A stretch of 64,000 nt of DNA from Chloroflexota bacterium. Lineage in GTDB: Bacteria; Chloroflexota; Anaerolineae; Anaerolineales; UBA4823. Shown here in pieces: positions 8,015 to 17,466 of this stretch. Made by a program: the position numbers and the translations under genes. The notes under the pieces were generated by a model, which worked only from the letters and a program-made list of their open reading frames with translations, did not search any database and was not told the origin of the DNA. Position 1 is the stretch's first letter. Each line of letters opens with the position of its first letter. The DNA is taken from NCBI GenBank assembly GCA_029782365.1, contig JAKOUW010000244.1, positions 1 to 64,000 of the forward strand, read 5' to 3'.

Positions 8015-9613
8015 TCAGGAGGCATCGATGGTTGATAAGCGTACATTAACGGCGGATGTCAGCTCCTGGCTGGAGATTAACTCGTGGACTTTCTCCACAT
8101 AACCTGCCATGAAAGAATCGACTTCGATAAAAGGTATATATTGCCTGATAATTTCATAAGCTGCACTTGTGCCGTTGCCCAACCTGGCGCGATCGCCGGC
8201 AGCGAAAATGCCATGAGTACGACGGAAATCAATTCCTTGCGCAGCCGCCATTAATTCAATACTGAGGATGTGTTCGACATTGTTCAGGATTGAAACCAAT
8301 TTGAGTGCGGCGGTCATGCCCATGCTCACATGGTCCTCTACATTTGCCGATGTTGGGATGGTGTCAACCGAGGCTGGATGGGAAAGAACCTTGTTTTCAG
8401 ATGCCAGAGCGGCAGCGGTATATTGTAAGATCATGAAGCCCGAATTCAATCCTCCTGCGCGCGTCAGGAATGCCGGTAATACATGTGTATTTGAACATTC
8501 ATCCGTCAGGCGCATGATTCGCCTTTCAGATATATTTCCCAATTCGCTCATTGAAAAAGCGAGATAATCCATGGCTATAGCTAATGGTTCGCCATGGAAA
8601 TTCCCGCCGGAGAGCACATTAATTTCATTTGTATCGTTATCAATGAATATGAGGGGATTATCTGTAACGGCATTCAATTCAATTTCAAAAACCCAACGGG
8701 CATAGGCAATGGCATCGCGCACAGCCCCATGGACCTGGGGAATACAGCGCAATGTATAGGCATCTTGAACATCAAGAGAGTTGTGGTCGCGAGTGAACTG
8801 GCTGCCCTGTAATAATTTTCGCAAGTAAACGGCGCAATCTTGTTGGCGAGGAAATGGGCGCAGGTTGTGGATTCGTTCATCGTAAGCCAGTTCTGTGCCA
8901 TGCAGGGCTTCGAGGCTGAGGCAGCCGGCGATATCTGCAACCTGGCTCATTTGCTCTGCGCGGGCAGTTTGCAAAACCCCCACCGCGCACATTACCGAGG
9001 TGCCATTGGTGAGAGCCAGACCTTCTTTTGCAGCCAATGTGACAGGCTTCAAGCTGGCGCGCTTCAACGCTTCAATGCCAGGTAGTATTTCTCCCTGATA
9101 CTCTGCCTGGCCTTCCCCAATAACGACGAGGCTCATGTGCGCCAATGGCGCCAGATCTCCCGAAGCGCCGAGAGAGCCTTTTTCGGGTATCAAAGGATGG
9201 ATTCCGGCGTTGAGCATATCTAGCAGCAATTGTAAGGTTGCCAGGCGGATCCCAGAATGACCACGCGCCAGGGTGTTGGCGCGTATCAACATGATGGCAC
9301 GTGTAGTAGCGGTATCAAATTTATTGCCCGTACCAACTGCATGGCTCAGGATAATGTTCCTTTGCAACTGCTCAACCTGATCTAGGGGGATGGCTCGATC
9401 TTTGAAAGCGCCGAAGCCGGTTGTAATTCCATAAGCAATCGTACCGCGCTTCAGTAAAGTCTGAACAGCATCTGCCGCACGCGCTACTTTCCTTTGCGCT
9501 TCTTGGCTAAGAGCCAGATTTGGTCTGCCAGGCTTTCCGTACGCGACTTCCAGGACTTGTTTATATTGCAGTGAACTTCCATCAAGCAGGATCGTTTTGG
9601 CTGTGATATTCAT
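8015..9613 (-). CDS. hutH: Histidine ammonia-lyase
   Basis: 532 aa, cytoplasmic. It removes ammonia from histidine to give urocanate, the first step of histidine breakdown. The MIO-forming triad Ala150-Ser151-Gly152 is seen in KGSLGASGDLAPLAHM, and the catalytic Tyr region is AYGITTGFGAF (Tyr61). The C-terminal region (RTHGIFAAGDRARLGNG) is longer than the usual 500-510 aa form by about 25 residues. No other hut gene is in the window, so the pathway must be encoded elsewhere or this is a stand-alone lyase. Tyrosine/phenylalanine ammonia-lyase or aminomutase are less likely alternatives. Confidence 0.9.
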   Translation of the reverse strand: MNITAKTILLDGSSLQYKQVLEVAYGKPGRPNLALSQEAQRKVARAADAVQTLLKRGTIAYGITTGFGAFKDRAIPLDQVEQLQRNIILSHAVGTGNKFDTATTRAIMLIRANTLARGHSGIRLATLQLLLDMLNAGIHPLIPEKGSLGASGDLAPLAHMSLVVIGEGQAEYQGEILPGIEALKRASLKPVTLAAKEGLALTNGTSVMCAVGVLQTARAEQMSQVADIAGCLSLEALHGTELAYDERIHNLRPFPRQQDCAVYLRKLLQGSQFTRDHNSLDVQDAYTLRCIPQVHGAVRDAIAYARWVFEIELNAVTDNPLIFIDNDTNEINVLSGGNFHGEPLAIAMDYLAFSMSELGNISERRIMRLTDECSNTHVLPAFLTRAGGLNSGFMILQYTAAALASENKVLSHPASVDTIPTSANVEDHVSMGMTAALKLVSILNNVEHILSIELMAAAQGIDFRRTHGIFAAGDRARLGNGTSAAYEIIRQYIPFIEVDSFMAGYVEKVHELISSQELTSAVNVRLSTIDAS

Positions 9614-9645
9614 AAGGCATAGGTTCTTTCCAATATCTGAATTAA

Positions 9646-9685
9646 AAACAGAAGTTTCGTGTTTTATATCACGAAACTTCTGTTT
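9646..9685 (-). terminator. Strong terminator closing the CIS operon
   Basis: 16-bp perfect stem (AAACAGAAGTTTCGTG and its complement) with an 8-nt loop. Read on the minus strand the stem runs into TTTTT, so it is a good intrinsic terminator just after the last kinase gene of the cluster. It also lies upstream of hutH, insulating it from the 30-kb cluster. Confidence 0.85.
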
Positions 9686-9694
9686 ATTGTTCTC

Positions 9695-12600
9695 TTATGG
9701 CGTTGGAAGAATAAGTATCGGTAAAATGAATATCGGTGTAGCCATGATTACATATGTTGTAGCATGGCAGGGTGATGGTTTTGAGGAGCCTGCCCGATAT
9801 CCACACCAATCATTACTGTTGTTCCAGTTTCCATTAAATTGCTGCCCGCCATTCAATAAGTAAAAAGTGAAGTTACCCGTCCCGCCGTGATTCCATGTCC
9901 CGCTCATGGTTGTACCATTGACCGAACCCGTTACTGTTCCAGCGCCATCAGCGTAAATCCCGGTTATATCCTTGCCATTTTGAATCAAGGTCATGGCGTT
10001 GCACGTCGAACCATAACAATCAGTCCAGGATCCATACCAATTTGCCAACCCACAGGTTGACGGCAAAGTGCCATTGTTACTGCCACACCAATTGAATGTG
10101 CCGTTCCAATTGCCTGACCAGGTTTGCCCATCATCGCTGAGCCAGAAATCGATCGAACCTGATGTTCCGCCTAACGTCCAACTGCCATTCATATGATTGC
10201 CGGTGACATTAGCAAAAATCACGCCATTATTGTTGGCGAATGAACCCTGAACGACATTTCCATTTTGATCCAGGTGCATATCTCCGCATGAGAGCAGTTC
10301 GCAGTTTGTGCTCCACGAACCAGACCAAGGACCAAACGGTGTGGGTGTGAGCGTGATGGTAGGCGTGTTCGTAGGAACATTGGTTCCCGTTGGCGTGGGG
10401 GTGAGTGTAGGGGTGTGCGTTGGAACGAGTGTGCCAGTCGGCGTGTGAGTCGGCGTAGCGGATGGAGTGAATGTTGTTGTGGGGGTCTTAGTGATCAATG
10501 TGGCGATAGCGATGGCATTGACAGTTGATTGAAAATTGACGGCTGCAGTGGCAGTCTGGCTCAGCATGGCAGTATATTGCGTGTAGGCAAAAACTGATGA
10601 TGCCAGCAAACAAAGAGCGAATAGAGGCAAGACCACCAGAACCCAGGCCGGGATGATTGGTTTGCTGGTATATTCACCACTTAAACTCTGGGCGTCACCC
10701 GCAGGAGTAGAGATCCTGACTGAGAAGGGGTGTGTTTTTTCGCCACCCAACCAGCGTGCGCTCCTTGTCCTGGTTTGGAACTCGAGGATGCCGCTCTGAC
10801 CTTCTACGATTGCCAGCGTTGTTTGGGGAGGTTGAAAAGCCAATTCGTCCGCACTGTCTTCGAGCGCAATTTTATACGCTTCCTTAGAATTTCCTTGATT
10901 TTGGATTGAAAGTTGTGCTTTTTGGCCTTTGCGAATTTTTTGAGGATGTAAAGCAGTGGAAAAGCGGGAAAAAGTCCCAACGGTCAAGGTTGGCTTTATT
11001 TCAGCCACTTGATCCAATGCATCCTGGCTTTGTACACGAATCGAAAGTGTATACCGCCCGGCTTTCGATTGGGAATTTTGAGGAGGTTGGATTGCGACAC
11101 TGATCTCTCGCTGAGCTCCAGGCATCAACTGAGTTACACCCTGCGGAATGGTCACCCAATTATTTGGTATACCTGTGACCGTTATCTTGAAATGGTCAAC
11201 GACAGTGCCCTGGTTTAGAATGGTCAGCGTTGCTAGGGTCGAGCTTCCTGGCATGACGGTTAATTGCTGAGTATCCATGTACACGCCAATGCGGTTTGAT
11301 TTTCCGCCGGCAGACATGCTGATTTGATCGGCTGCCAGGATAGTTCCGTTTGGACGAGCCACAGCCATCGTTGCAGGATTTGTATCACCTGCGGCTGCGC
11401 CTGCATAGCCTGCTCTTTCCAGGCGGATATAGGTATCTCCAACCTGCAAAACTTTTTCAGGAGTCCAAATTTCAGGTATACCCGGAAGCAGTTTGGTATT
11501 GGCTAAGAAGGTGCCATTTGTGCTGTTGAGATCTGAGACGCGGTAGTTGGCGCCGTCAAATTCTATGCGGGCGTGATGGCGCGAGATTTTGGGAGATTTG
11601 ATCGGCAAATCGTTGTCATCTTCACGCCCGATTGTAAAACCATTCCTTTTCAAATTCATCGAGCGGGCAGCGCGGTTAGCATCTAGAATTTGAATGCGAT
11701 CCTGGGATACTGCATCTGATGTTTGTGGGAACTCATCCATAATGGACTGTCCACGCTGTTCCACCAGGCTCTGGGAATATTGCGTCATAATACTGACGCC
11801 GGCAGTTACGGTCGGGGTGACGGGTTTTGCATCAGCAACCACCGTAGATGAAGCTGACTGACCGGCTTTGCCAATTGCCTGGGCAAACGCGCCTGCATCC
11901 TGGTATCGGTTGGCTGGATTTTTTTCAATGGCTTTTAGAATGACCTGGGCAACCTGATCGTTGACTGCAGGATTCAATTTTCGCGGGTCTGGCGGCGGTT
12001 CTTTCACATGATAACGAATAGCTTCTGTCAAAGTCCGGGCTGGAAATGGTAATTGACCAACTGCCATCTCATACAGCAAGATGCCCAGGGAATAAACATC
12101 ACTGCGCGCGTCTGTTTTCTCCCCCATCGCCTGTTCGGGCGACATATAGCCAGGTGTACCCATGGATTGACCGTCCTGGGTCATCACACCACCCTCTGCA
12201 AGCTTGGCAAGGCCCAGATCAGTTAATACAGGTCTGAAAGGCAAGAAGTTTGATTGCTCAGGCTTGAGCATGATGTTGTCGGGTTTTATATCCCTGTGCA
12301 GAACCCCTTGTTTGTGAACATAGTCGATCGCCTCAGTCACTTGTTTTACAATTTCCAGGGCCTCGGGAAGTAAAATCCATTTGTTCGCAGCTCGCAAATC
12401 TCGCAGCATTTTTGCCAGGTTTGCCCCTGGCAGCAGTTCCATTACGATATAAAGCATATCGCGGGCTTGACCAAAATCGTACACTTTGACAATACCAGGA
12501 TGATCCATTTTGGCCGCAGTGCGCGCCTCTTGTAAAAAGCGTTCCTGGAAATTGGGGATGCGTGCAAATTGAGGATGCATCACTTTCAAAGCTACATCCC

Positions 12601-12706
12601 GCTGCAAAGTGATATCACGTGCTTTGTAAACCGCTCCCATGCCTCCCTCGCCAAGCAAAGAAGCCAATTTATAACGGTCAAATGTTTGGCCTATCAAGTT
12701 ATCCAT
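9695..12706 (-). CDS. Transmembrane Ser/Thr kinase with FHA and exterior repeat domain (kinase 1)
   Basis: 1003 aa. The PknB-type kinase domain spans residues 12-275: Gly loop GEGGMGAVYKA, Lys41, HRD 137-139, DLG 163-165 in place of DFG, and activation loop TQDGQSMGTPGYMSPEQ. An FHA domain (about 345-430: FTIGRE, SRHHAR, NSTNGTF) binds phosphothreonine. Next come two Ig/NEW3-like beta domains (470-680), one membrane helix (684-708), a Thr/Pro linker and, outside the cell, two related Gly/Asn/Trp-rich repeats with paired Cys. It is the last gene of the cluster, 14 nt after kinase 2, and the two share their first 700 residues, so they arose by duplication. No phosphatase gene accompanies them. 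Probable role: sensing and phosphorylating CIS components. Confidence 0.85.
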   Translation of the reverse strand: MDNLIGQTFDRYKLASLLGEGGMGAVYKARDITLQRDVALKVMHPQFARIPNFQERFLQEARTAAKMDHPGIVKVYDFGQARDMLYIVMELLPGANLAKMLRDLRAANKWILLPEALEIVKQVTEAIDYVHKQGVLHRDIKPDNIMLKPEQSNFLPFRPVLTDLGLAKLAEGGVMTQDGQSMGTPGYMSPEQAMGEKTDARSDVYSLGILLYEMAVGQLPFPARTLTEAIRYHVKEPPPDPRKLNPAVNDQVAQVILKAIEKNPANRYQDAGAFAQAIGKAGQSASSTVVADAKPVTPTVTAGVSIMTQYSQSLVEQRGQSIMDEFPQTSDAVSQDRIQILDANRAARSMNLKRNGFTIGREDDNDLPIKSPKISRHHARIEFDGANYRVSDLNSTNGTFLANTKLLPGIPEIWTPEKVLQVGDTYIRLERAGYAGAAAGDTNPATMAVARPNGTILAADQISMSAGGKSNRIGVYMDTQQLTVMPGSSTLATLTILNQGTVVDHFKITVTGIPNNWVTIPQGVTQLMPGAQREISVAIQPPQNSQSKAGRYTLSIRVQSQDALDQVAEIKPTLTVGTFSRFSTALHPQKIRKGQKAQLSIQNQGNSKEAYKIALEDSADELAFQPPQTTLAIVEGQSGILEFQTRTRSARWLGGEKTHPFSVRISTPAGDAQSLSGEYTSKPIIPAWVLVVLPLFALCLLASSVFAYTQYTAMLSQTATAAVNFQSTVNAIAIATLITKTPTTTFTPSATPTHTPTGTLVPTHTPTLTPTPTGTNVPTNTPTITLTPTPFGPWSGSWSTNCELLSCGDMHLDQNGNVVQGSFANNNGVIFANVTGNHMNGSWTLGGTSGSIDFWLSDDGQTWSGNWNGTFNWCGSNNGTLPSTCGLANWYGSWTDCYGSTCNAMTLIQNGKDITGIYADGAGTVTGSVNGTTMSGTWNHGGTGNFTFYLLNGGQQFNGNWNNSNDWCGYRAGSSKPSPCHATTYVIMATPIFILPILILPTP

Positions 12707-12720
12707 ATTTCCCTTCCGAT

Positions 12721-15700
12721 TTATGGCATAAACGCCGGGCTAAAATCGTTGGCATTATTATTTGTCAATCGAGTCCAATTTCTGCCAAATTCGTCGAGCA
12801 TATAGATTTCTGGATTCCCGTCACGGTTTGTGTTGAAAATGAAATTATGCCCATCTGGAGACCACTGCGCTTGCTCAATATCGACTCCTGAAGTGATTTG
12901 AGTCTGGTTGGAACCGTCCGAATTCATGACAAACAAATCCAAGATTGACGAACCCGTTTCATAACATAAATATAATATCTTGCTTCCATCTGGAGACCAT
13001 TCAGGCGAAATACAAGTTAACGTGTTATTTGTCAAATTGGTCTGACCGCCGCCATCTACATTTATAGTATAAATCTGATCGGTGCTAACGTGCATACCAA
13101 AAAGGATTTTGTCTCCAGCGGGTGAGAAGCCAGCACTCGCAACGGTGCTAATATTGTTAAAAGTAAGCTGTCTGAGGTTAGAGCCATCCACTCCAACCAG
13201 ATAAAATTCATCCGATCCACTGCGATCGGAGCGAAATTGGATGGTCTTTCCATCTGGGGACCAGTGCGGTTGTGTATCATAGGCAGGATTATCTGTTATG
13301 TTTCGCAAATTGGTGCCATCCGGATTGATGACATAAATGTCGCGATTTGAATTCTGGCTGTTCGATGAGAACAACAGCATGGAATCATCCGGCGACCAGC
13401 TTACACTCAAATATGAGAATGGATTGTTCGTCAAATTCTTCAAACCTGTTCCATCCGCATTCACCACATAGATGTCGGAATCCCCTGGTCCCGAATTATT
13501 GCCGACTCCGCTGGTGATAAATGCCAGTCGTGTGCCATCATGTGACCAGGCAAAAATATAGTGGTTTTTTGTTGGGTCATTGGTCAGACGGAAGACATTG
13601 CTCCCATCCGAGTCCATGATATAAATTTCCTGGTTGCTTGAGCGGTCGGATACAAAAGCGATGCGGTCTGGCGGTGAGATCACTTTGTTTATTGACACTA
13701 ATTGGGTACGACCACTGGCGGCATTGACAACGGCCTGAAAGGTGTAATTGTCTGGAACGATTTTAGTTCCATTTGGCCAGCGGTTTCCCTGAGCCGCAAA
13801 GGTGAGAACATTGCACATTGGGTTGGATGCATCACCCCCGCCAAAAGCGCAGTAGGAGGCATTCTTTTCCGTATGCTGGTAAACCAAATTCCCTTTCGAA
13901 TCCAGTACAGAAAAATCGACGCTTGTGATGCCATCGCCATCTTTACTACCAACCGCAGCATCAAACGCCATCACTTGAAACAAGAAAGATTGGTGAGCTG
14001 CAGGTTCGTATTCATCCTGGGTAGGGTGGACAATTTTCACCGTCAAAACGCCTGGCGCCTCTGTGGCTGGTTCAGCGGCAGTCGGTGGCGGCGTCGTGCC
14101 CCCCGTCTCTGTGGGGACAGCCGTATCTGGTAAACCCATTGTGGGTGTTGCGGGGACAGCTGTCGTGGGTGAAATCACCGTTGATGGACCAGAGGGTGCT
14201 GATGTTGGAGGAATGTAGGGAGATTGGGGGGGAGAAAAAGGATTCCAAATCGCCAATCCTCCACTAATCACACCCATACATAGACATAGCAATAGAAATA
14301 TCGCTGGAAGCCAGGTTGGAATCCTTGCTTTTGTTACCAATTCTCCATTGTGGACCTGATTTTCACCCTGGCTTGCAGATACTTTAACAGCATATTGGAT
14401 TAATGGAGCACGGCCGTACAACTTAGGCCGTTTTGGGGCAGCGCGAAACTCTGCTGCGGCAGACTGGCCTTCAATAACTTTTATCTGAAGTTGAGGCGGT
14501 GAAAAAGTTAGTTCGTCAGCAGGATCAGAAAATTGAATAGTGAAAGTTTCGAGGAAATTTCCTTGATTAGATATATTTAAACGGGCTGGGTTGCCCTGGA
14601 TTGATCTTTGAGGTCGCAATTCACTGGAAAACTGGGTATAGGAAGCAATCGTTAAAGTTACTTTTGATTCAGCAGTCTGGTCTGGGGTGGTTTGGGAAGT
14701 AATTTTTATAGTAAACGGATAGCGTCCTGCTTTGCTTTCGGGTTTTCGAGGCGGTTGGATGGAAAAATTAATAGTTTTTTGCTCGCCAGGCAATAATTGT
14801 ACGACATGGGTAAGGCTTTTTACCCAGGATTCTGGCAGGCCTTGAAGGGAGACGATGAAATGATCAACGATGACACCCTGATTCAAAACAATTAGGCTTC
14901 CTGAGACAATTTGCCCCGGCTCGACCGAAAAATTCTGATTTTCAATTACAATGCCAATCTTTCCAGTCCCCGTTCCTTGTGTTGTTCCTGAAACAACGTT
15001 TGCGGCGCTCACCACTTGACCGAAGGTGTTTACGATCGGTGGTCGGTTATTAATCTGGTCAGCTGGCATGCTCTCTGATCCAGCGGGTGTAAGTTTTAAC
15101 CAAGAATCGCCAACCCTGAGTGGTTTTTCAGGCGACCAACTTTCTGCAACCCCCGGGAGCAATCGGTTGTTACTGAGAAAAGTACCGTTGGCGCTGTTTA
15201 AGTCGATTACTTTATATTCTCCGCGCTGAACTTCAATGCGAGCGTGGTAGCGCGACACTTTTTTATCCATCAATACAATATCATTATCGCTGTTACGCCC
15301 AATCGTTAAGGTTCCTTTGCTAACCGTTACGAAAATAGCTGTCTGATCTGGCGCCATTACCTGGATGCGATCTTGTGATCCTACAGGTAAAGAAGCGAAA
15401 TCGTTCAATATCGAATCGCCGCGCTGGTTTTGGATTGATTCTTGATGAATAGTGGAAAGGCTGACTTCAGGCACGGCTACTGTTGGCTGGCCTGCCGCAA
15501 ATTCGGTGGCTTTTGTGTCTTTGGCCGACGCATCGCGACCCTTTGACCAATCATCCAATGCGTTTGCTAGAGCAGCAGCACTTTGAAAACGGTTGGCCGG
15601 GTCTTTTTCCAGGCCCTTCAGCACAATCGTTTCGAGGGCGGCTGGGAAACCGGGTTTCACACGGCCAGGGGGCGGAGGTGGTGTTTTGGTGTGGTACTGG

Positions 15701-16389
15701 ATGGCTTCGACAAGGTTGGTGACTCTGAAAGGCAGTTGTCCAACGGTCAATTCATAAAGCAATACGGCTAAAGAATAGACATCAGAACGTTGGTCCGTTT
15801 TCTCGCCAAGCGCTTGCTCAGGAGACATATAGGCGGGAGTGCCCATCGAAGTGCCCTCCTGCGTCACAACCCCGCCTTCTGCCAGTTTGGCCAGGCCCAG
15901 GTCTGTGATTACCGGATGATAAGGCAACCCTTCACTCGGTTCTGGATCAATCATGACATTGTTTGGCTTAATATCGCGGTGCAGTACACCGTTTTGGTGA
16001 GCGTATTCAATGGCTAAACTGATCTGCCGGACAAGCTGGACTGCTTCCGAAAGTAAAAGCCACTGGCCTTTCTGGCGAAGTTTTTGCAGCATAGTAGCCA
16101 AATTATCGCCTGGTATATATTCCATGACAATAAATAACTGGTTGTTCGACTGGCCAAAATCATACACCTGAACGATATTTGGATTGCGAAAGCGGGCTGC
16201 TGTACGCGCTTCTTGAAGGAAGCGTTCCTGAAAGGTTGGTTGGCGGGAGAACTGAGCGTGCATGATCTTCATGGCAACATCACGCTGCAAGGTGATATCG
16301 CGCGCTTTGTAGACCGCGCCCATCCCACCTTCGCCTAATAATGCAATGATCTTATACCTTGAAATTGTTTGACCAATAATTGAGTCCAT
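12721..16389 (-). CDS. Transmembrane Ser/Thr kinase with FHA and TolB-like propeller (kinase 2)
   Basis: 1222 aa. Kinase domain at residues 12-275 (GEGGMGAVYKA, Lys41, HRD 137-139, DLG, GTPAYMSPEQ) and FHA at about 350-433 (LTIGRNSDND, SRYHAR, NSANGTF). Two beta domains follow at 475-685, then a membrane helix near 693-714 and a long Thr/Pro linker. The exterior has an Ig-like domain (781-905) and a six- or seven-bladed TolB/PD40 propeller (908-1222) with repeats of the type SPDGxKIxFxS, IYVxNxDGTxLxxLT. The propeller is a likely ligand or surface sensor. It sits 6 nt after the FHA-gpI gene, so kinase and putative phospho-binding baseplate protein are co-transcribed. Confidence 0.87.
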   Translation of the reverse strand: MDSIIGQTISRYKIIALLGEGGMGAVYKARDITLQRDVAMKIMHAQFSRQPTFQERFLQEARTAARFRNPNIVQVYDFGQSNNQLFIVMEYIPGDNLATMLQKLRQKGQWLLLSEAVQLVRQISLAIEYAHQNGVLHRDIKPNNVMIDPEPSEGLPYHPVITDLGLAKLAEGGVVTQEGTSMGTPAYMSPEQALGEKTDQRSDVYSLAVLLYELTVGQLPFRVTNLVEAIQYHTKTPPPPPGRVKPGFPAALETIVLKGLEKDPANRFQSAAALANALDDWSKGRDASAKDTKATEFAAGQPTVAVPEVSLSTIHQESIQNQRGDSILNDFASLPVGSQDRIQVMAPDQTAIFVTVSKGTLTIGRNSDNDIVLMDKKVSRYHARIEVQRGEYKVIDLNSANGTFLSNNRLLPGVAESWSPEKPLRVGDSWLKLTPAGSESMPADQINNRPPIVNTFGQVVSAANVVSGTTQGTGTGKIGIVIENQNFSVEPGQIVSGSLIVLNQGVIVDHFIVSLQGLPESWVKSLTHVVQLLPGEQKTINFSIQPPRKPESKAGRYPFTIKITSQTTPDQTAESKVTLTIASYTQFSSELRPQRSIQGNPARLNISNQGNFLETFTIQFSDPADELTFSPPQLQIKVIEGQSAAAEFRAAPKRPKLYGRAPLIQYAVKVSASQGENQVHNGELVTKARIPTWLPAIFLLLCLCMGVISGGLAIWNPFSPPQSPYIPPTSAPSGPSTVISPTTAVPATPTMGLPDTAVPTETGGTTPPPTAAEPATEAPGVLTVKIVHPTQDEYEPAAHQSFLFQVMAFDAAVGSKDGDGITSVDFSVLDSKGNLVYQHTEKNASYCAFGGGDASNPMCNVLTFAAQGNRWPNGTKIVPDNYTFQAVVNAASGRTQLVSINKVISPPDRIAFVSDRSSNQEIYIMDSDGSNVFRLTNDPTKNHYIFAWSHDGTRLAFITSGVGNNSGPGDSDIYVVNADGTGLKNLTNNPFSYLSVSWSPDDSMLLFSSNSQNSNRDIYVINPDGTNLRNITDNPAYDTQPHWSPDGKTIQFRSDRSGSDEFYLVGVDGSNLRQLTFNNISTVASAGFSPAGDKILFGMHVSTDQIYTINVDGGGQTNLTNNTLTCISPEWSPDGSKILYLCYETGSSILDLFVMNSDGSNQTQITSGVDIEQAQWSPDGHNFIFNTNRDGNPEIYMLDEFGRNWTRLTNNNANDFSPAFMP

Positions 16390-16395
16390 AAATAA

Positions 16396-17463
16396 TTACT
16401 TTTTGAATTCCAATGAATAATTTGTATAGGCTGGTTTGCTCGAATCAATCAAGCGGATAATCAACTCCTGGTTGACTTCACGAGCGCGCACAGGAAGGCG
16501 CACAATGAATGTATATGGGGCAATATTTTTGTCAAATTCGATTATGTCCGGAGTTCGACCAGTATAAATTTCCAATAAGCGTGTTAATGCCCATTTTGTG
16601 CCACGCCTGGAATAAAGTTGATGCGCTTCTTTTAGGAGTATTCTTCGTTGTGCCTCGCTCCACGTGGAATCAAACACAATCTCATACCAATTGGCCAACC
16701 ACGGAAGAAAAGCGGCGGGTGATGTGCCCGGGTCGAGGTATAAATCAAAGTTATCGATATTCCATTCAATGGGAATCAAGATCGATTCGAATAGGGCCAG
16801 GAAATGGCTCATGAAATCGTTTAGGTATATTCCAGGTAAGTATTGTATTAAGCGTTGGCTGGAAAAACCGAGACCTGGAGGAGGAATATATTCTACGGGT
16901 GGCTCACCAGTATGCGCATGAGGGAGTTGGGGGGGAGGTGGTATATTCGGCGTTTTTGTTTCCTTGTATGGAGAGGCAGGAATAATCCGCGAAATTTCCA
17001 TCCCCTGATCAGTGGGTTCTGGTATTTTCTCAGCAGCTGGCAAACTGATTGGCTCTGGTTCAACAGAAGCAACCTCGACTGCCTCCTTCGCTGGTTCTTG
17101 ACTTTCTGGAATGTCATGTCGGACCTGTTCCTCAGCTTCTTTTGGTATGGCCTGGGCTGCTGCCGAGAAACGAATGACGAATGGACCGATATTGATGACA
17201 GCACCATCAACCAATATTTCCGGTATATTGGGAGCCAATTTCTGACCATTGAGAACTGTGCCATTGGCGCTGCCTAAATCGGTCAGTGAACACTCGGTGC
17301 CGCTGCATTCAATTTGAGCATGTGCGCGGGAAACCAGTGGATGCCCTAAAACAATGAGATTGCCAGGCACACGACCAATTGTGGTCCTACCTTGGTCGAG
17401 CCCCTGCTGTCGTATCCCATCAGGGCCATCAATATCGAGGTTGAAGCGATAGGATTCCGCCAT
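16396..17463 (-). CDS. FHA domain fused to gpI/Afp12-like baseplate protein
   Basis: 355 aa. The N-terminal FHA domain (about 1-100) carries TTIGRVPGNLIVL, SRAHAQIE and GSANGTVLNG. A linker rich in Glu and Pro (100-200) leads to a phage tail protein I-type domain (200-355) with YLPGIYLNDFMSHFLALFES, FLPWLANW and LYSRRGTKWALTRLLEIYTG. In tail-like injectors gpI/Afp12 forms the baseplate wedge with the J/Afp11 protein, encoded 3 nt upstream. The FHA domain is not part of the standard protein and suggests that a phosphothreonine partner docks on, or gates, the baseplate. Confidence 0.88.
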   Translation of the reverse strand: MAESYRFNLDIDGPDGIRQQGLDQGRTTIGRVPGNLIVLGHPLVSRAHAQIECSGTECSLTDLGSANGTVLNGQKLAPNIPEILVDGAVINIGPFVIRFSAAAQAIPKEAEEQVRHDIPESQEPAKEAVEVASVEPEPISLPAAEKIPEPTDQGMEISRIIPASPYKETKTPNIPPPPQLPHAHTGEPPVEYIPPPGLGFSSQRLIQYLPGIYLNDFMSHFLALFESILIPIEWNIDNFDLYLDPGTSPAAFLPWLANWYEIVFDSTWSEAQRRILLKEAHQLYSRRGTKWALTRLLEIYTGRTPDIIEFDKNIAPYTFIVRLPVRAREVNQELIIRLIDSSKPAYTNYSLEFKK

Positions 17464-17466
17464 ATT

